From: Marseilla massiliensis
Lineage (GTDB): Bacteria > Bacteroidota > Bacteroidia > Bacteroidales > Bacteroidaceae
DNA length: 64,000 bases
NCBI RefSeq assembly: GCF_016899955.1
Contig: NZ_JACJJL010000009.1
Location: 62,001 to 126,000, forward strand
Reading direction: 5' to 3'
How positions within the stretch are numbered: position 1 is the stretch's first letter; every line of letters begins with the position of its first letter. Below, piece by piece: positions 1 to 8,516 of the stretch. The notes under the pieces were generated by a model. It searched no databases. It saw nothing but the letters and a program-made list of their open reading frames with translations, and was not told the DNA's origin. A program made the translations under genes and the position numbers.

Positions 1-1093
1 GGCCGTAGTTGAAGCCCGACGCGGCGCCTCCCGTCCCCTGCTCATAGGGGTCGAGTGCCGTTGTCAGAAAGTAGCCGTTGCTCACGCCTCCCCATCCCCA
101 GTTTAGGTGGAAATAGCCGTTTTTGTATCCGTCGATGACGAAAGCGTGGCCCTCGTTCTTTGTTGTCAGTCCGGTATAGAATATCGGGTAGCCGCTTGCG
201 AGGCTGTTGTAGAGCATCTCGTTCCACTCTTCGATGCCGTAGTAGTCGCGTGACAACATGTTGACACTTGGGTCGTAGCTGAAGTATTTCTCCAATGCCA
301 CCAGGCTGATTATGCTGCTTGCGCCGCTGCTTGAGGGCCCGTACTGCATGTCGCTGGCCACGCCGACGTCGTACATCAGGCGTGCCACGGCGTTCTTCGA
401 TGCTTGTGAGCTCGTAGAGTTGTAGGTGTCGGTCATCGACTCCCAGTCATACGTGCTCTGGCTGAAGTCGGCCGACAGACTGCCGGCCTTCTGCCCGTTG
501 ACATACCAGGCGTAGGCATGGTATCCTTTGCCGGTCTGCGGCCACTTGTGGTAATACATTATCTGTGACAGGGCGGTGGCGGCGCATCCCGTGGGGCACT
601 TCACCCCGTAGTAGGTGGGGCAGAGAGAGTTATAGGGAGAGTTCTGGTCCCACTTCGATTTTGTAAGCGGTGCAATGGCATCGTATACGGGCAAGGCCCT
701 TTTGAGCTTGTCTCTGCTGTTTGTGGCGTCGCTGCCGGCGGCGTGTTCGAGCTCGCGCTCATATTCGCCCAGCCACCAGCGCATGGCTTCGGGCATGTTG
801 TCGGCGCTGAAAGTGCCCTCGTCGGAGTAGCCCAGCACCTCGGCTGCGGCGCGGTCGTCGGCGGCCACTATTACGAAGCCGTCTTTCTGGCCCCGGTTGA
901 AGGCGTAGTAAGCTTTTGACGTATGGGCGAGCCTTATCGTGGCAGAGGCTCCCTGGGCAGGCGCTTTGGCCATTCCTGCGTTGCTGTTGAAGAACTTGCT
1001 GGCGATGGTTTTCGCCTGCTCAGTTGTTATCTGTCCTGCCCATGCTGCGTTTGCCAGTAAGGTTAGGGCAATGATCAATAGTGATTTTCTCAT
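1..1093 (-). CDS. C10 (streptopain/SpeB-like) cysteine peptidase, 3' end beyond window
   Basis: The reading frame starts at the ATG on the minus strand at 1093 and is open to the window edge, giving about 364 visible residues without a stop. It begins with a signal peptide (MRKSLLIIALTLLANAAWAG). An inhibitory propeptide region follows (about residues 20-130, including GFVIVAADDRAAAEVLGYS, typical of the Spi_C10 prodomain). The mature papain-fold domain shows the catalytic cysteine at about residue 170 in CPTGCAATALSQ and the catalytic histidine at about 316 in GHAFVIDGY. The NWGWGG motif follows. C10 enzymes are secreted endopeptidases that self-activate; relatives include streptopain and Prevotella interpain. 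The C-terminus, which may carry a secretion tail, is outside the window. It is divergent from the first PL11 gene and probably unrelated to the glycan locus. Confidence 0.93.
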   Translation of the reverse strand, partial: MRKSLLIIALTLLANAAWAGQITTEQAKTIASKFFNSNAGMAKAPAQGASATIRLAHTSKAYYAFNRGQKDGFVIVAADDRAAAEVLGYSDEGTFSADNMPEAMRWWLGEYERELEHAAGSDATNSRDKLKRALPVYDAIAPLTKSKWDQNSPYNSLCPTYYGVKCPTGCAATALSQIMYYHKWPQTGKGYHAYAWYVNGQKAGSLSADFSQSTYDWESMTDTYNSTSSQASKNAVARLMYDVGVASDMQYGPSSSGASSIISLVALEKYFSYDPSVNMLSRDYYGIEEWNEMLYNSLASGYPIFYTGLTTKNEGHAFVIDGYKNGYFHLNWGWGGVSNGYFLTTALDPYEQGTGGAASGFNYG

Positions 1094-1151
1094 ACGTTTT
1101 TATGTTTGAATTTGGCTTTCTGTGATATTTTATGCATAATCCGATACTTTG

Positions 1152-1159
1152 CAAAGTTA
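1152..1159 (-). promoter_or_regulatory. -7 box for the C10 peptidase gene
   Basis: The minus strand reads TAACTTTG, matching the Bacteroidota -7 consensus TAnnTTTG, about 58 bases upstream of the peptidase ATG. No convincing -33 TTG is seen at the usual spacing. Confidence 0.5.
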
Positions 1160-1266
1160 AGGAATTTAAGCGATTGTTTGGTGTTTTGGTGTTTGTTTAA
1201 CTATGGTTAACGGTTTGTTATAAGCAATGAACTCCTGTACAGAGTTAAAGTATGTTGCATTTTGAC

Positions 1267-1305
1267 TAATTTTGCCTGTCTTTTCAAATTTTATGCGTAA
1301 GTTTG
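1267..1305 (+). promoter_or_regulatory. Promoter region of the first PL11 gene (two possible -7 boxes)
   Basis: TAATTTTG at 1267-1274 and TAAGTTTG at 1298-1305 both match TAnnTTTG. They lie about 80 and 49 bases upstream of the ATG at 1354. Which one is used cannot be decided; neither has a TTG at the preferred spacing. Confidence 0.45.
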
Positions 1306-1353
1306 CAATGACAAACTGAAGCCAATAACTAACAACAAACAAAATTTCCAGAT

Positions 1354-3927
1354 ATGAGCAAATTTACATCTTATGCAGTTGCCGCATTGCTGTCGGCAAC
1401 GGCAACAGTGTCAGATGCGCAGAATACGCCTGTCAGTCGGATGGAGCATCTGACCCGTGGCGTGGTGGCTGTGCCTGCATCTTCGGGCAACGGTATGTTC
1501 GTCAGCTGGCGTATGTTCGGCACCGACGACGACCTGACCACCTTCGACCTTCTGCGCGATGGGGTGGTTGTGAAGAAAGACATAGTGGACAAGACCAACT
1601 ATGTAGACGTCAACGGCTTTACGTCAAGTGAGTACCAGGTGGTCGCCAAGCACAATGGCGTTGAGGTAGACCGCTCCGAGCCGGTGACAGGCTGGTCGAA
1701 CCTATACATGCAGATACCCCTCGACAAGCCTGCCGACGGCAACGTCAAGGGCAGCGCTTATTCCTATTCGCCCAACGACTGCAGCGTCGGCGACGTGGAT
1801 GGTGACGGAGAATACGAGATAATACTTAAGTGGGACCCGTCAAACTCGAAGGATAACTCGCAGTCGGGATATACGGGCAATGTGCTCATCGACTGCTACA
1901 AGCTCGACGGTACCAAGCTGTGGCGCGTCGACCTCGGCCAGAACATACGCGCCGGGGCCCATTACACCCAGTTCCTTGTTTACGATTTCGACGGCGACGG
2001 CAAGGCCGAGATGATGTGCAAGACAGCTACGGGAAGCAAGGACGCCACCGGTGCTTATGTCAACTCGGTGGCAACAGACCCCGACATACTGTCGGCCGAC
2101 AACGAGAAGGACTGGCGCAACAGCAGCGGGAAGGTGACCGGGGGCCAGGAATACCTCACGGTGTTCGACGGAGAGACCGGCAAGGCCATGCACACCGTGT
2201 TCTACAACCCGAACAGGGCCATGGGCTATGGCGGCGCTCCCGGATGGACTGTAAACTGGGACGACCGTAGCGGCAAGGAAGACAAGGAGTATGGCAACCG
2301 CGGTGAGCGCTACCTGGCAACGGTGGCCTATCTCGACGGCCCCGACAAGAATCCCTCGGCGGTGTTCGTTAGAGGCTACTATACGTTTGCCTTCCTATGG
2401 GCCGTGGGCTTCGACGGCAAGGAGATAACCACCAAGTGGCTGCATTCGGCCAAGTCGAAGACCAAGTACACGGTGACATATCCCGACGCAGACGACTTTA
2501 CCCAGATGCCCGGCAGGAGCACGAGTGGCACAGGCAGCTATACGGCATACGGCAATGGCAACCACAACCTCTCGGCGGGCGACGTCGACGGTGACGGGTG
2601 TGATGAGATTGTTTGGGGCGGATGTGCCATCGACCAGGACGGAAAGCAACTCTATGCCACGGGCTACGGACATGGCGACGCCATGCACCTGAGCGACCTG
2701 ATGCCCGACCGTCCGGGCCTGGAGGTGTTCACCGTGCATGAAAGTTCGCCTTACGGGTGGAACATCCACGATGCCGCAACGGGCGAGATACTTCATTATT
2801 CGAAGGGAAGCGGTGACAACGGCCGTGGCCTTGCCGCCGACATCGACTTGAACAGCAGGGGATTTGAGTTCTGGTCGTCGAATGACCGGAGCATACGCAG
2901 TGCCGTCGACGGAAGCGTGGTGAGCACGAAGTCGACGACGGTCAACTTCCGTACATACTGGGACGGCGACCTGGATGACGAGATTCTTGACGGAAACAAG
3001 ATGGACAAATGGATTGGCGACGGCACTGAACGCATTTATCCCATCAGCGGCAAGAACTTCTATGACATAGCAAACTCGTCGACCTGCAATGGAACGAAGA
3101 ACACCCCGAACCTCCAGGCCGACATCCTCGGCGACTGGCGCGAAGAGTTGATATTCTGGGATGGCAGCGACGCTGCCCACCTCAATGTGTTTACGACTAA
3201 CGTACCGACAGACTTCCGTGTGCCGACGCTGATGCACGACCATGTCTACCGCCTCGGAGTGGCATGGCAGAATGTGGCCTACAACCAGCCTCCTCACCTC
3301 GGCTATTACCTGCCCGACTATTTCTCTACCCGTTACGCCGTCTTGGGCGAGGGTGGGTTTGAGCAGACCGTCGCCTTGGGCGAGCCCATCAAGGACATTG
3401 AATGCAGGTGGGTGAACAGCAACGCGCCTTCGCTCTACAACTGCATTGCACCCGACGGTACCGAGACAAAGACCGCGCCGGAGGGATTCAAGTTTGTTCG
3501 CAACACCTATACAACAAAGACATTCACCTTGTCGGGCACGCCTACGATGGAAGGCCTGTATGAGTTTGTGATAAAGAGCGGTGCCAACGTCGTCGACAAT
3601 TCCACCAAGTATGATACCATCCGCATCAACTGCGTTGACCCCTCGGGCATAGTGGATGCCTCGACTGCCGGCGATGGCGGATGGGCAAGAGTGGCTGGCG
3701 GTGTCTTTGCAGACCAGATTGCAATCGACGTCAATGTCAGCGGACAGCAAGACGTGGCTGTAAGCATCTATAATGCGGCCGGTGCCCAAGTGTTCGGCAG
3801 GCAGTATGGTGTGGCAGGCAGCTCAAGGCTGACTGTCGACGGCCTCGGAAACCTCCGCGAGGGCATATATGTGCTGCGCGTGGAATCTGCAAGCGGACGC
3901 TATGTCAAGAAGCTCATCAAGCGCTAA
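1354..3927 (+). CDS. PL11 rhamnogalacturonan lyase with T9SS sorting tail
   Basis: This 857-residue secreted enzyme should cleave the rhamnogalacturonan I backbone by beta-elimination. The signal peptide is MSKFTSYAVAALLSATATVSDAQ. The PL11 eight-bladed propeller occupies about residues 25-660. It has a full set of calcium-binding DxDGDG loops (SVGDVDGDGEYEIILKWDP, YDFDGDGKAEMMCKTA, AGDVDGDGCDEIVWGG) and the family signatures NIRAGAHYTQFLVYDFDGDG, GHGDAMHLSDLMPDRPGLEV and DILGDWREELIFW. About residues 670-770 form an Ig-like linker. The last 70 residues (AVSIYNAAGAQVFG to the KKLIKR end) are a type A T9SS C-terminal domain, so the protein is predicted to be secreted and surface-attached. It is the most canonical of the PL11 proteins in this window and lies just upstream of the GH2 gene. 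Confidence 0.95.
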   Translation: MSKFTSYAVAALLSATATVSDAQNTPVSRMEHLTRGVVAVPASSGNGMFVSWRMFGTDDDLTTFDLLRDGVVVKKDIVDKTNYVDVNGFTSSEYQVVAKHNGVEVDRSEPVTGWSNLYMQIPLDKPADGNVKGSAYSYSPNDCSVGDVDGDGEYEIILKWDPSNSKDNSQSGYTGNVLIDCYKLDGTKLWRVDLGQNIRAGAHYTQFLVYDFDGDGKAEMMCKTATGSKDATGAYVNSVATDPDILSADNEKDWRNSSGKVTGGQEYLTVFDGETGKAMHTVFYNPNRAMGYGGAPGWTVNWDDRSGKEDKEYGNRGERYLATVAYLDGPDKNPSAVFVRGYYTFAFLWAVGFDGKEITTKWLHSAKSKTKYTVTYPDADDFTQMPGRSTSGTGSYTAYGNGNHNLSAGDVDGDGCDEIVWGGCAIDQDGKQLYATGYGHGDAMHLSDLMPDRPGLEVFTVHESSPYGWNIHDAATGEILHYSKGSGDNGRGLAADIDLNSRGFEFWSSNDRSIRSAVDGSVVSTKSTTVNFRTYWDGDLDDEILDGNKMDKWIGDGTERIYPISGKNFYDIANSSTCNGTKNTPNLQADILGDWREELIFWDGSDAAHLNVFTTNVPTDFRVPTLMHDHVYRLGVAWQNVAYNQPPHLGYYLPDYFSTRYAVLGEGGFEQTVALGEPIKDIECRWVNSNAPSLYNCIAPDGTETKTAPEGFKFVRNTYTTKTFTLSGTPTMEGLYEFVIKSGANVVDNSTKYDTIRINCVDPSGIVDASTAGDGGWARVAGGVFADQIAIDVNVSGQQDVAVSIYNAAGAQVFGRQYGVAGSSRLTVDGLGNLREGIYVLRVESASGRYVKKLIKR

Positions 3928-3931
3928 AAAT

Positions 3932-3961
3932 GGACGTTTGACACGATAATCGTACGATATT
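3932..3961 (+). promoter_or_regulatory. Paired half-site operator upstream of GH2 (candidate HTCS site)
   Basis: GGACGTTTGA begins at 3932 and GTACGATATT at 3952, exactly 20 bp apart, in direct orientation. The second half-site starts 37 bp before the -7 box at 3989. The same geometry recurs at 43526, 50532 and 51237. Regulation by the AraC-type output domain of the HTCS at 58465-62721 is an inference. Confidence 0.6.
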
Positions 3962-3967
3962 CCCATA

Positions 3968-3996
3968 TTGCTTATGGTGGTTTTGTCGTATCTTTG
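3968..3996 (+). promoter_or_regulatory. Promoter of the GH2 gene
   Basis: TTG at 3968-3970, an 18-bp spacer and TATCTTTG at 3989-3996 match the Bacteroidota -33/-7 promoter. Transcription would start near 4003, upstream of the ATG at 4086. Confidence 0.6.
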
Positions 3997-4085
3997 CCGA
4001 AGATAAGCTGCACTCGGGAGCGTTCCCTTGGCTCACAGCAGCTTTGACTGGGACTCAGATACACAAAGCAAACTATATAAGTAAT

Positions 4086-6968
4086 ATGGGAATATTTTTT
4101 AGGAACCTGTTTATTGTCGGGGGTATCGCGCTGGCTATGAATGTCGAGGCGCGCGATACATACAACTTCAACTCCGGCTGGAGAATCGAAAAGCAGAAAA
4201 ATCTCGTCACCCTTCCGCATGCGTGGAATGAAGACGAGGCCTTCAAGGTGTACATCAACCAAATGAGTGACTCGGTGATATGGTACCGTAAGACGTTCCG
4301 CATGCCCGAGAGCGCCGAGGGCAAGCGTGTCTTCATTGAGTTTGAGGGCGCCCGCCAGGCCGCCGAGGTGTTCCTCAACGGTGAGCGGGTGGGGCTCCAT
4401 GAAAACGGGGTGATGGCCTTTGGCTTCGACCTTACGCCTTATTTAAAGAAGGGGAAGAACGAGATTGAGGTCCGAACGGACAACGACTGGCGCTACCACG
4501 AGCGGTCTACGAACTCAACATTCCAATGGAACAACAACAACTTCAACTCCAATTACGGCGGACTTACCAAGAATGTGAGGCTTCATGTGGTTGACGACGT
4601 CTACCAGACGCTGCCGCTCTACAGCAACCTGAAGACCACCGGCGTGTACATCTATGCCAAAGACTACGACATAAAGGGCCGGCAGGCAACCATCTGCGTT
4701 GAGAGCGAGGTGAAAAACGAGACCGACCGGCCTGTGACGCGCCGCCTCGAAGTGGCTGTCAACGAGCTTGACGGAGCCGAGGTTTGCGGCTTTGCCAGCG
4801 AGGAGGTGACCATTCCGGCCCACGGCACAGCCATACTGAAAGCCCAGTGCAGGGCTTACAACCTGCATTTCTGGAGCTGGGGATATGGCTACCTTTACGA
4901 TGTCAAGACAACTGTTGGGGCCGACGAGGTGGTAACACGCACGGGATTCCGCAAGGCCGAGTTCAAAAACGGCATGGTTTATCTCAACGACCGGGTCATA
5001 ATGCTGCACGGTTATGCGCAGCGCACAAGCAACGAGTGGCCCGGGGTGGGCATGTCTGTGCCGGCATGGCTGAGCGATTACTCCAACGACCTGATGGTGA
5101 AGAGCGGCGGAAACCTTGTGCGCTGGATGCACATCACGCCGTGGAAGCAAGACGTGGAGTCGTGCGACAGGGTGGGCCTGATACAGGCCATGCCGGCCGG
5201 CGACGCCGAGCGCGACGTTGAAGGCCGCCGTTGGGAGCAGCGCGAGGAGCTGATGCGCGACGCCATCATCTACAACCGCAACAATCCAAGCATACTTTTC
5301 TATGAGTGTGGAAACCAGAAGATATCGAAAGACCACATGATTTCGATGAAAGCCATACGCGACCAGTACGACCCCAACGGCGGGCGCGCCATAGGCAGCC
5401 GCGAGATGCTCGACCGTCCCGAGGCCGAGTATGGCGGCGAGATGCTGTATGTCAACAAGAGCGACACAAAGCCGATGTGGATGATGGAGTACTGCCGCGA
5501 CGAGGCGTTGCGCTGGTATTGGAACTCATGGTCGTATCCTTTCCACAAAGAGGGCGACGGCCCGCTCTACCGCAACGCCCCTGCCGACGCTTACAACCAC
5601 AACAACGATGAGTTTGCCCGCGAGCTTGTTGCACGCTGGTATGAGTATTGGCTGGAGCGGCCGGGCTCGGGCACAAAGGTCAATTCGGGCGGCGCAAAGA
5701 TTGTGTTCAGCGACACCCAGACCCACGGGCGTTCGGCCGACAACTACAGGGTGAGCGGTGTTGTCGACCCGATGAGGGTGCCCAAGGATGCTTTCTTTGC
5801 CCACCAGGTGATGTGGGACGGATGGGTAGACGACCTAAAGCCGCGCACTTACATCGTGGGCCATTGGAACTACAAGCCCGGCGAGGTGATACCCACTGTC
5901 TATGTGGTGTCGAATGCCGACAGCGTGGTGCTCGAGCAGGGTGGGCAGCGCATAGCCCCAACGGAGCACAAATATAGGTTCCTCTATGTGTTCAACGACT
6001 TGAAGTATGCCGCCGACAGGCTGACGGCCATCGGCATGGACAGGCAGGGGCGCCAAGTGTCGTCGTATTCGCTCGAGACATCGGGCCCTGCCGACCACAT
6101 TAAGCTCACTGCCATCGAGAACCCCACGGGCTGGAAGGCCGACGGGGCCGACGTTGCGCTCGTCCAGGTCGAGGTGGTCGACAAGCAGGGGCGCCGTTGC
6201 CCGCTCGACAACAGCCTGATAAAGTTTGAGCTCGACGGCCCGGCCGAGTGGCGCGGAGGTGTGGCCAAGGGCAAGGACAACCATGTGCTCTGCGACACCC
6301 TGCCCGTTGAGTGCGGCGTCAACCGTGTAATGTTGCGCTCGCTCGCCAAGGCCGGGACGGTGAAGCTTACGGCCAAGGCCGAAGGCATGGCCCCAGCCAC
6401 GATAACACTGCGCACGTCTGCTGTCGAAGTGGCCGACGGACTGTCCAGGTGGCTGCCCTCCGACGGGCTTAAGCCTGTGCTCGACCGAGGCGAGACGCCC
6501 GACGAACCGTCGTTCAGCCAGTGGCGCCGCGGGGTGCAGATAGTGTCGGCCAAGGCCGGCAGCGGCAACGACGTGCGCCTGAGCTTCGACACGTTTGAGA
6601 ACACGTCGTGGGAGAGCAGCAACCGCCTCGACTCTGCCTGGGTGACATACACGCTGGCCGAGAACACGCAGATAGACGACATTTGTGTGAAGATGAAGGG
6701 CTTCCGCTCTACTACATACCCGATAGCTGTCTATGCGGGCGACTCGCTCGTGTGGGAGGGATGGACGCCCAAGGCGCTGAGCTACATACACATACCGCTG
6801 AAGAATGCCCCGAAGACCAACACCATCACTATACGTTCGCGTGGGGCCAGCACCACAAAGGATGCTTTCGGCGCCGTGCAGGAACTTGACGCCCGGAACA
6901 ACGACAAGGCCGTGAAAGGCAAAAACTCGCTTAAGATTGTCGAGATTGAATTCTTGAAAAATCTTTGA
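4086..6968 (+). CDS. GH2-family glycoside hydrolase (beta-galactosidase/glucuronidase-like)
   Basis: This is a 960-residue exported glycosidase of clan GH-A. I chose ATG 4086 because it begins a clean signal peptide (MGIFFRNLFIVGGIALAMNVEA); an in-frame ATG at 4044 would only add 14 residues ahead of it. The GH2 sugar-binding jelly roll is at about 30-170 (WYRKTFRMPE, EVFLNGERVG), followed by an Ig-like domain and the TIM barrel at about 290-560. The nucleophile is Glu468 in WMMEYCRD. The motif that normally ends GNE reads YECGNQ here (Glu407, Gln411). About residues 675-780 match an extra beta-sandwich domain (LVQVEVVDKQGRRCPL), and the C-terminus is a discoidin/galactose-binding-like module (about 810-960). 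In a rhamnogalacturonan locus it probably removes galactose or uronic-acid side chains, but the exact substrate cannot be read from sequence. Confidence 0.85.
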   Translation: MGIFFRNLFIVGGIALAMNVEARDTYNFNSGWRIEKQKNLVTLPHAWNEDEAFKVYINQMSDSVIWYRKTFRMPESAEGKRVFIEFEGARQAAEVFLNGERVGLHENGVMAFGFDLTPYLKKGKNEIEVRTDNDWRYHERSTNSTFQWNNNNFNSNYGGLTKNVRLHVVDDVYQTLPLYSNLKTTGVYIYAKDYDIKGRQATICVESEVKNETDRPVTRRLEVAVNELDGAEVCGFASEEVTIPAHGTAILKAQCRAYNLHFWSWGYGYLYDVKTTVGADEVVTRTGFRKAEFKNGMVYLNDRVIMLHGYAQRTSNEWPGVGMSVPAWLSDYSNDLMVKSGGNLVRWMHITPWKQDVESCDRVGLIQAMPAGDAERDVEGRRWEQREELMRDAIIYNRNNPSILFYECGNQKISKDHMISMKAIRDQYDPNGGRAIGSREMLDRPEAEYGGEMLYVNKSDTKPMWMMEYCRDEALRWYWNSWSYPFHKEGDGPLYRNAPADAYNHNNDEFARELVARWYEYWLERPGSGTKVNSGGAKIVFSDTQTHGRSADNYRVSGVVDPMRVPKDAFFAHQVMWDGWVDDLKPRTYIVGHWNYKPGEVIPTVYVVSNADSVVLEQGGQRIAPTEHKYRFLYVFNDLKYAADRLTAIGMDRQGRQVSSYSLETSGPADHIKLTAIENPTGWKADGADVALVQVEVVDKQGRRCPLDNSLIKFELDGPAEWRGGVAKGKDNHVLCDTLPVECGVNRVMLRSLAKAGTVKLTAKAEGMAPATITLRTSAVEVADGLSRWLPSDGLKPVLDRGETPDEPSFSQWRRGVQIVSAKAGSGNDVRLSFDTFENTSWESSNRLDSAWVTYTLAENTQIDDICVKMKGFRSTTYPIAVYAGDSLVWEGWTPKALSYIHIPLKNAPKTNTITIRSRGASTTKDAFGAVQELDARNNDKAVKGKNSLKIVEIEFLKNL

Positions 6969-6977
6969 TAAGCATTT

Positions 6978-7025
6978 GCCGGCCCCGTGGCTTGAAAACA
7001 TAGAAGCCACGGGGCCGGCTTTTTC
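6978..7025 (+). terminator. Intrinsic terminator after GH2
   Basis: A perfect 15-bp GC-rich stem (arms 6978-6992 and 7005-7019) is followed by a run of five T, directly downstream of the GH2 stop codon. Confidence 0.9.
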
Positions 7026-8167
7026 ATGTGCATCGGTAGATGCAGGCCACAAGGAATGCGTCTGGCAGCATGCTTTGCATGGCCGCCGCCGGCATGATGT
7101 TGCTGCCTTGCCTTGTAAGCATGCAAGATGGGGGCGTCGTTGCCCTGCCGTGCCGGGGCCTTTTTTAGTATGGTGGCGGATGTATATGCGGCATGCATAT
7201 CTGGCAATTGTAGTGCTTGCGCGTGGCAGCATGCCAGTTGCTTTTGCAAGCGGCGGGCCGTCGTGCCGCCCTGCCGTTGTTTGGAAATGCGTGACATGCT
7301 TGCCAATCGCCTTGCCCGTCTTGCGCCATTTTGCCTGCCGCTCTGTGCGGCCTCAGCCTTCGGCCCGATTGCCAAGGGCGGCATGCACACGGCTCGACAA
7401 TTCAGCTGAAACGCCGGTTGCCCTGGCCTGCTGTTGTGATTTATGCCCTTTGTCGGGCATAATGATGGTTCTGTTTTGTGGATTATGTGGTTTATATACG
7501 ATATGCTGCGAAATTCGAGCATCTAAACTCGCAATAATTGTAATGTGATATTTATCTTTGCATGCGTGGCAGCGTCCATGGCCGGGCGCATTCCATACGG
7601 AGCGTCGTGTTGCCGCGGCTGTCGCCTCGTTGCGATGCGGCTCGCGGCCCATCGCATCTTGAAGCAGGCAATTACAGTGATATTGCGATATGATATAAAT
7701 AGATTCGGATTTTTTGAGGGTGTTGCGTCGTGAGGCGCGGCACCTTTTGCTTTGTATTGTGGCCTGCTGTGGGTGGTCTCGGCCTTGGGCGCTTTGCTTC
7801 CGCAGCCGGGGTGGCGTGCGGTCTTGGCGCCCACAGGCCTGCTTCGGCAAACAGCCTGGCCTGTAGCGGGTTGCGTGGCTGGCCGCCCTGCCGTTGCAAA
7901 ACGGGCCGTTCCGCCTTGCGATATGTGCCGTTTGGCAGTGCTGCATGGGCCGTTTTGCAAGGCGGAACGGCCCGTTTTGCAAGCCCTTACGGCAGTCCTT
8001 GCCGTATGCCCGCGCTTCCGTTGGCCTTTGGCGGCATGCCGACGACGGTTGGCTTTGGCGTCGGCCGTGCCCGCCGGCCCCGGCATGTCATGATGGCGCC
8101 ATGTGTGCCGCCTGTTGGTGGCGGATTGACAAATGAATGGAAAACACCAAAAAAAGCATCCGTTTTG
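7026..8167. other. Long non-coding gap, no supported gene
   Basis: No open frame in this stretch has a plausible start, signal or family motif. The overlapping frames on both strands are low-complexity Cys/Arg/Pro-rich translations typical of GC-rich non-coding DNA. The stretch contains a TATCTTTG box at 7553-7560 without a good -33 element, many GCATGC palindromes between about 7068 and 7565, and the 22-bp repeat block at 7882-7992. Confidence 0.6.
7882..7992. repeat. 22-bp-period repeat block with perfect 26-bp inverted repeat
   Basis: Units beginning GCCGTT or CCCGTT start at 7905, 7927, 7949 and 7971, exactly 22 bp apart, with a degenerate unit upstream at 7882. Superimposed on this is a perfect 26-bp inverted repeat with arms 7894-7919 and 7957-7982 and a 37-base spacer. 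Related blocks occur at 21485, 50961 and 58208. Confidence 0.8.
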
Positions 8168-8198
8168 TTGCGGGTTTGCGATAGAAAGGTTATATTTG
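8168..8198 (+). promoter_or_regulatory. Promoter upstream of the symporter-like gene
   Basis: TTG at 8168-8170, a 20-bp spacer and TATATTTG at 8191-8198 form a near-ideal Bacteroidota promoter. A start near 8205 would give a leader of about 310 bases before the ATG at 8517. I recognise no riboswitch in that leader. Confidence 0.6.
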
Positions 8199-8516
8199 CA
8201 TCATAATAGATATCCGATGCATATAGTCGGAACGGCTGCCTGTAGTGGCATGTTGCCGCCGTCTGTGAGTCGGCGCTGTAGGGCAGCGGGCTCATGGCCG
8301 CCGTCGTGGTGGCGCAATTGGGTTTGATAGGGTGTCTGTTTGGTGTCACCGCCATTGGCCGTCAGGCGTGGCAATGCGGCCATGGCTTCATGCCGGCGTT
8401 GCCGCAGGGCGCCACGGTGCAAGAGCCGCCGCCTTCTCCGCCTTTCGGCCCATGGCGGCTCGCTTCAGGTCGCAGCGGTTTGTGCGCGCGTACATTTATA
8501 TATTAATATTATCGTT

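Noticed and set aside
1217..1260. GTACAGAGTT upstream of the first PL11 gene as another HTCS operator
   Set aside because: The partner site 20 bp away does not match and the distances to both -7 boxes (30 and 61 bp) break the pattern of the other four.
2395..3789. Long antisense open frame opposite the first PL11 gene
   Set aside because: It is explained by codon bias of the sense lyase gene; no start context or family motif.
7026..8167. Several overlapping frames on both strands in the gap after GH2 as genes
   Set aside because: They are repetitive translations of the 22-bp repeat and GC-rich DNA without signals, and mutually overlap.
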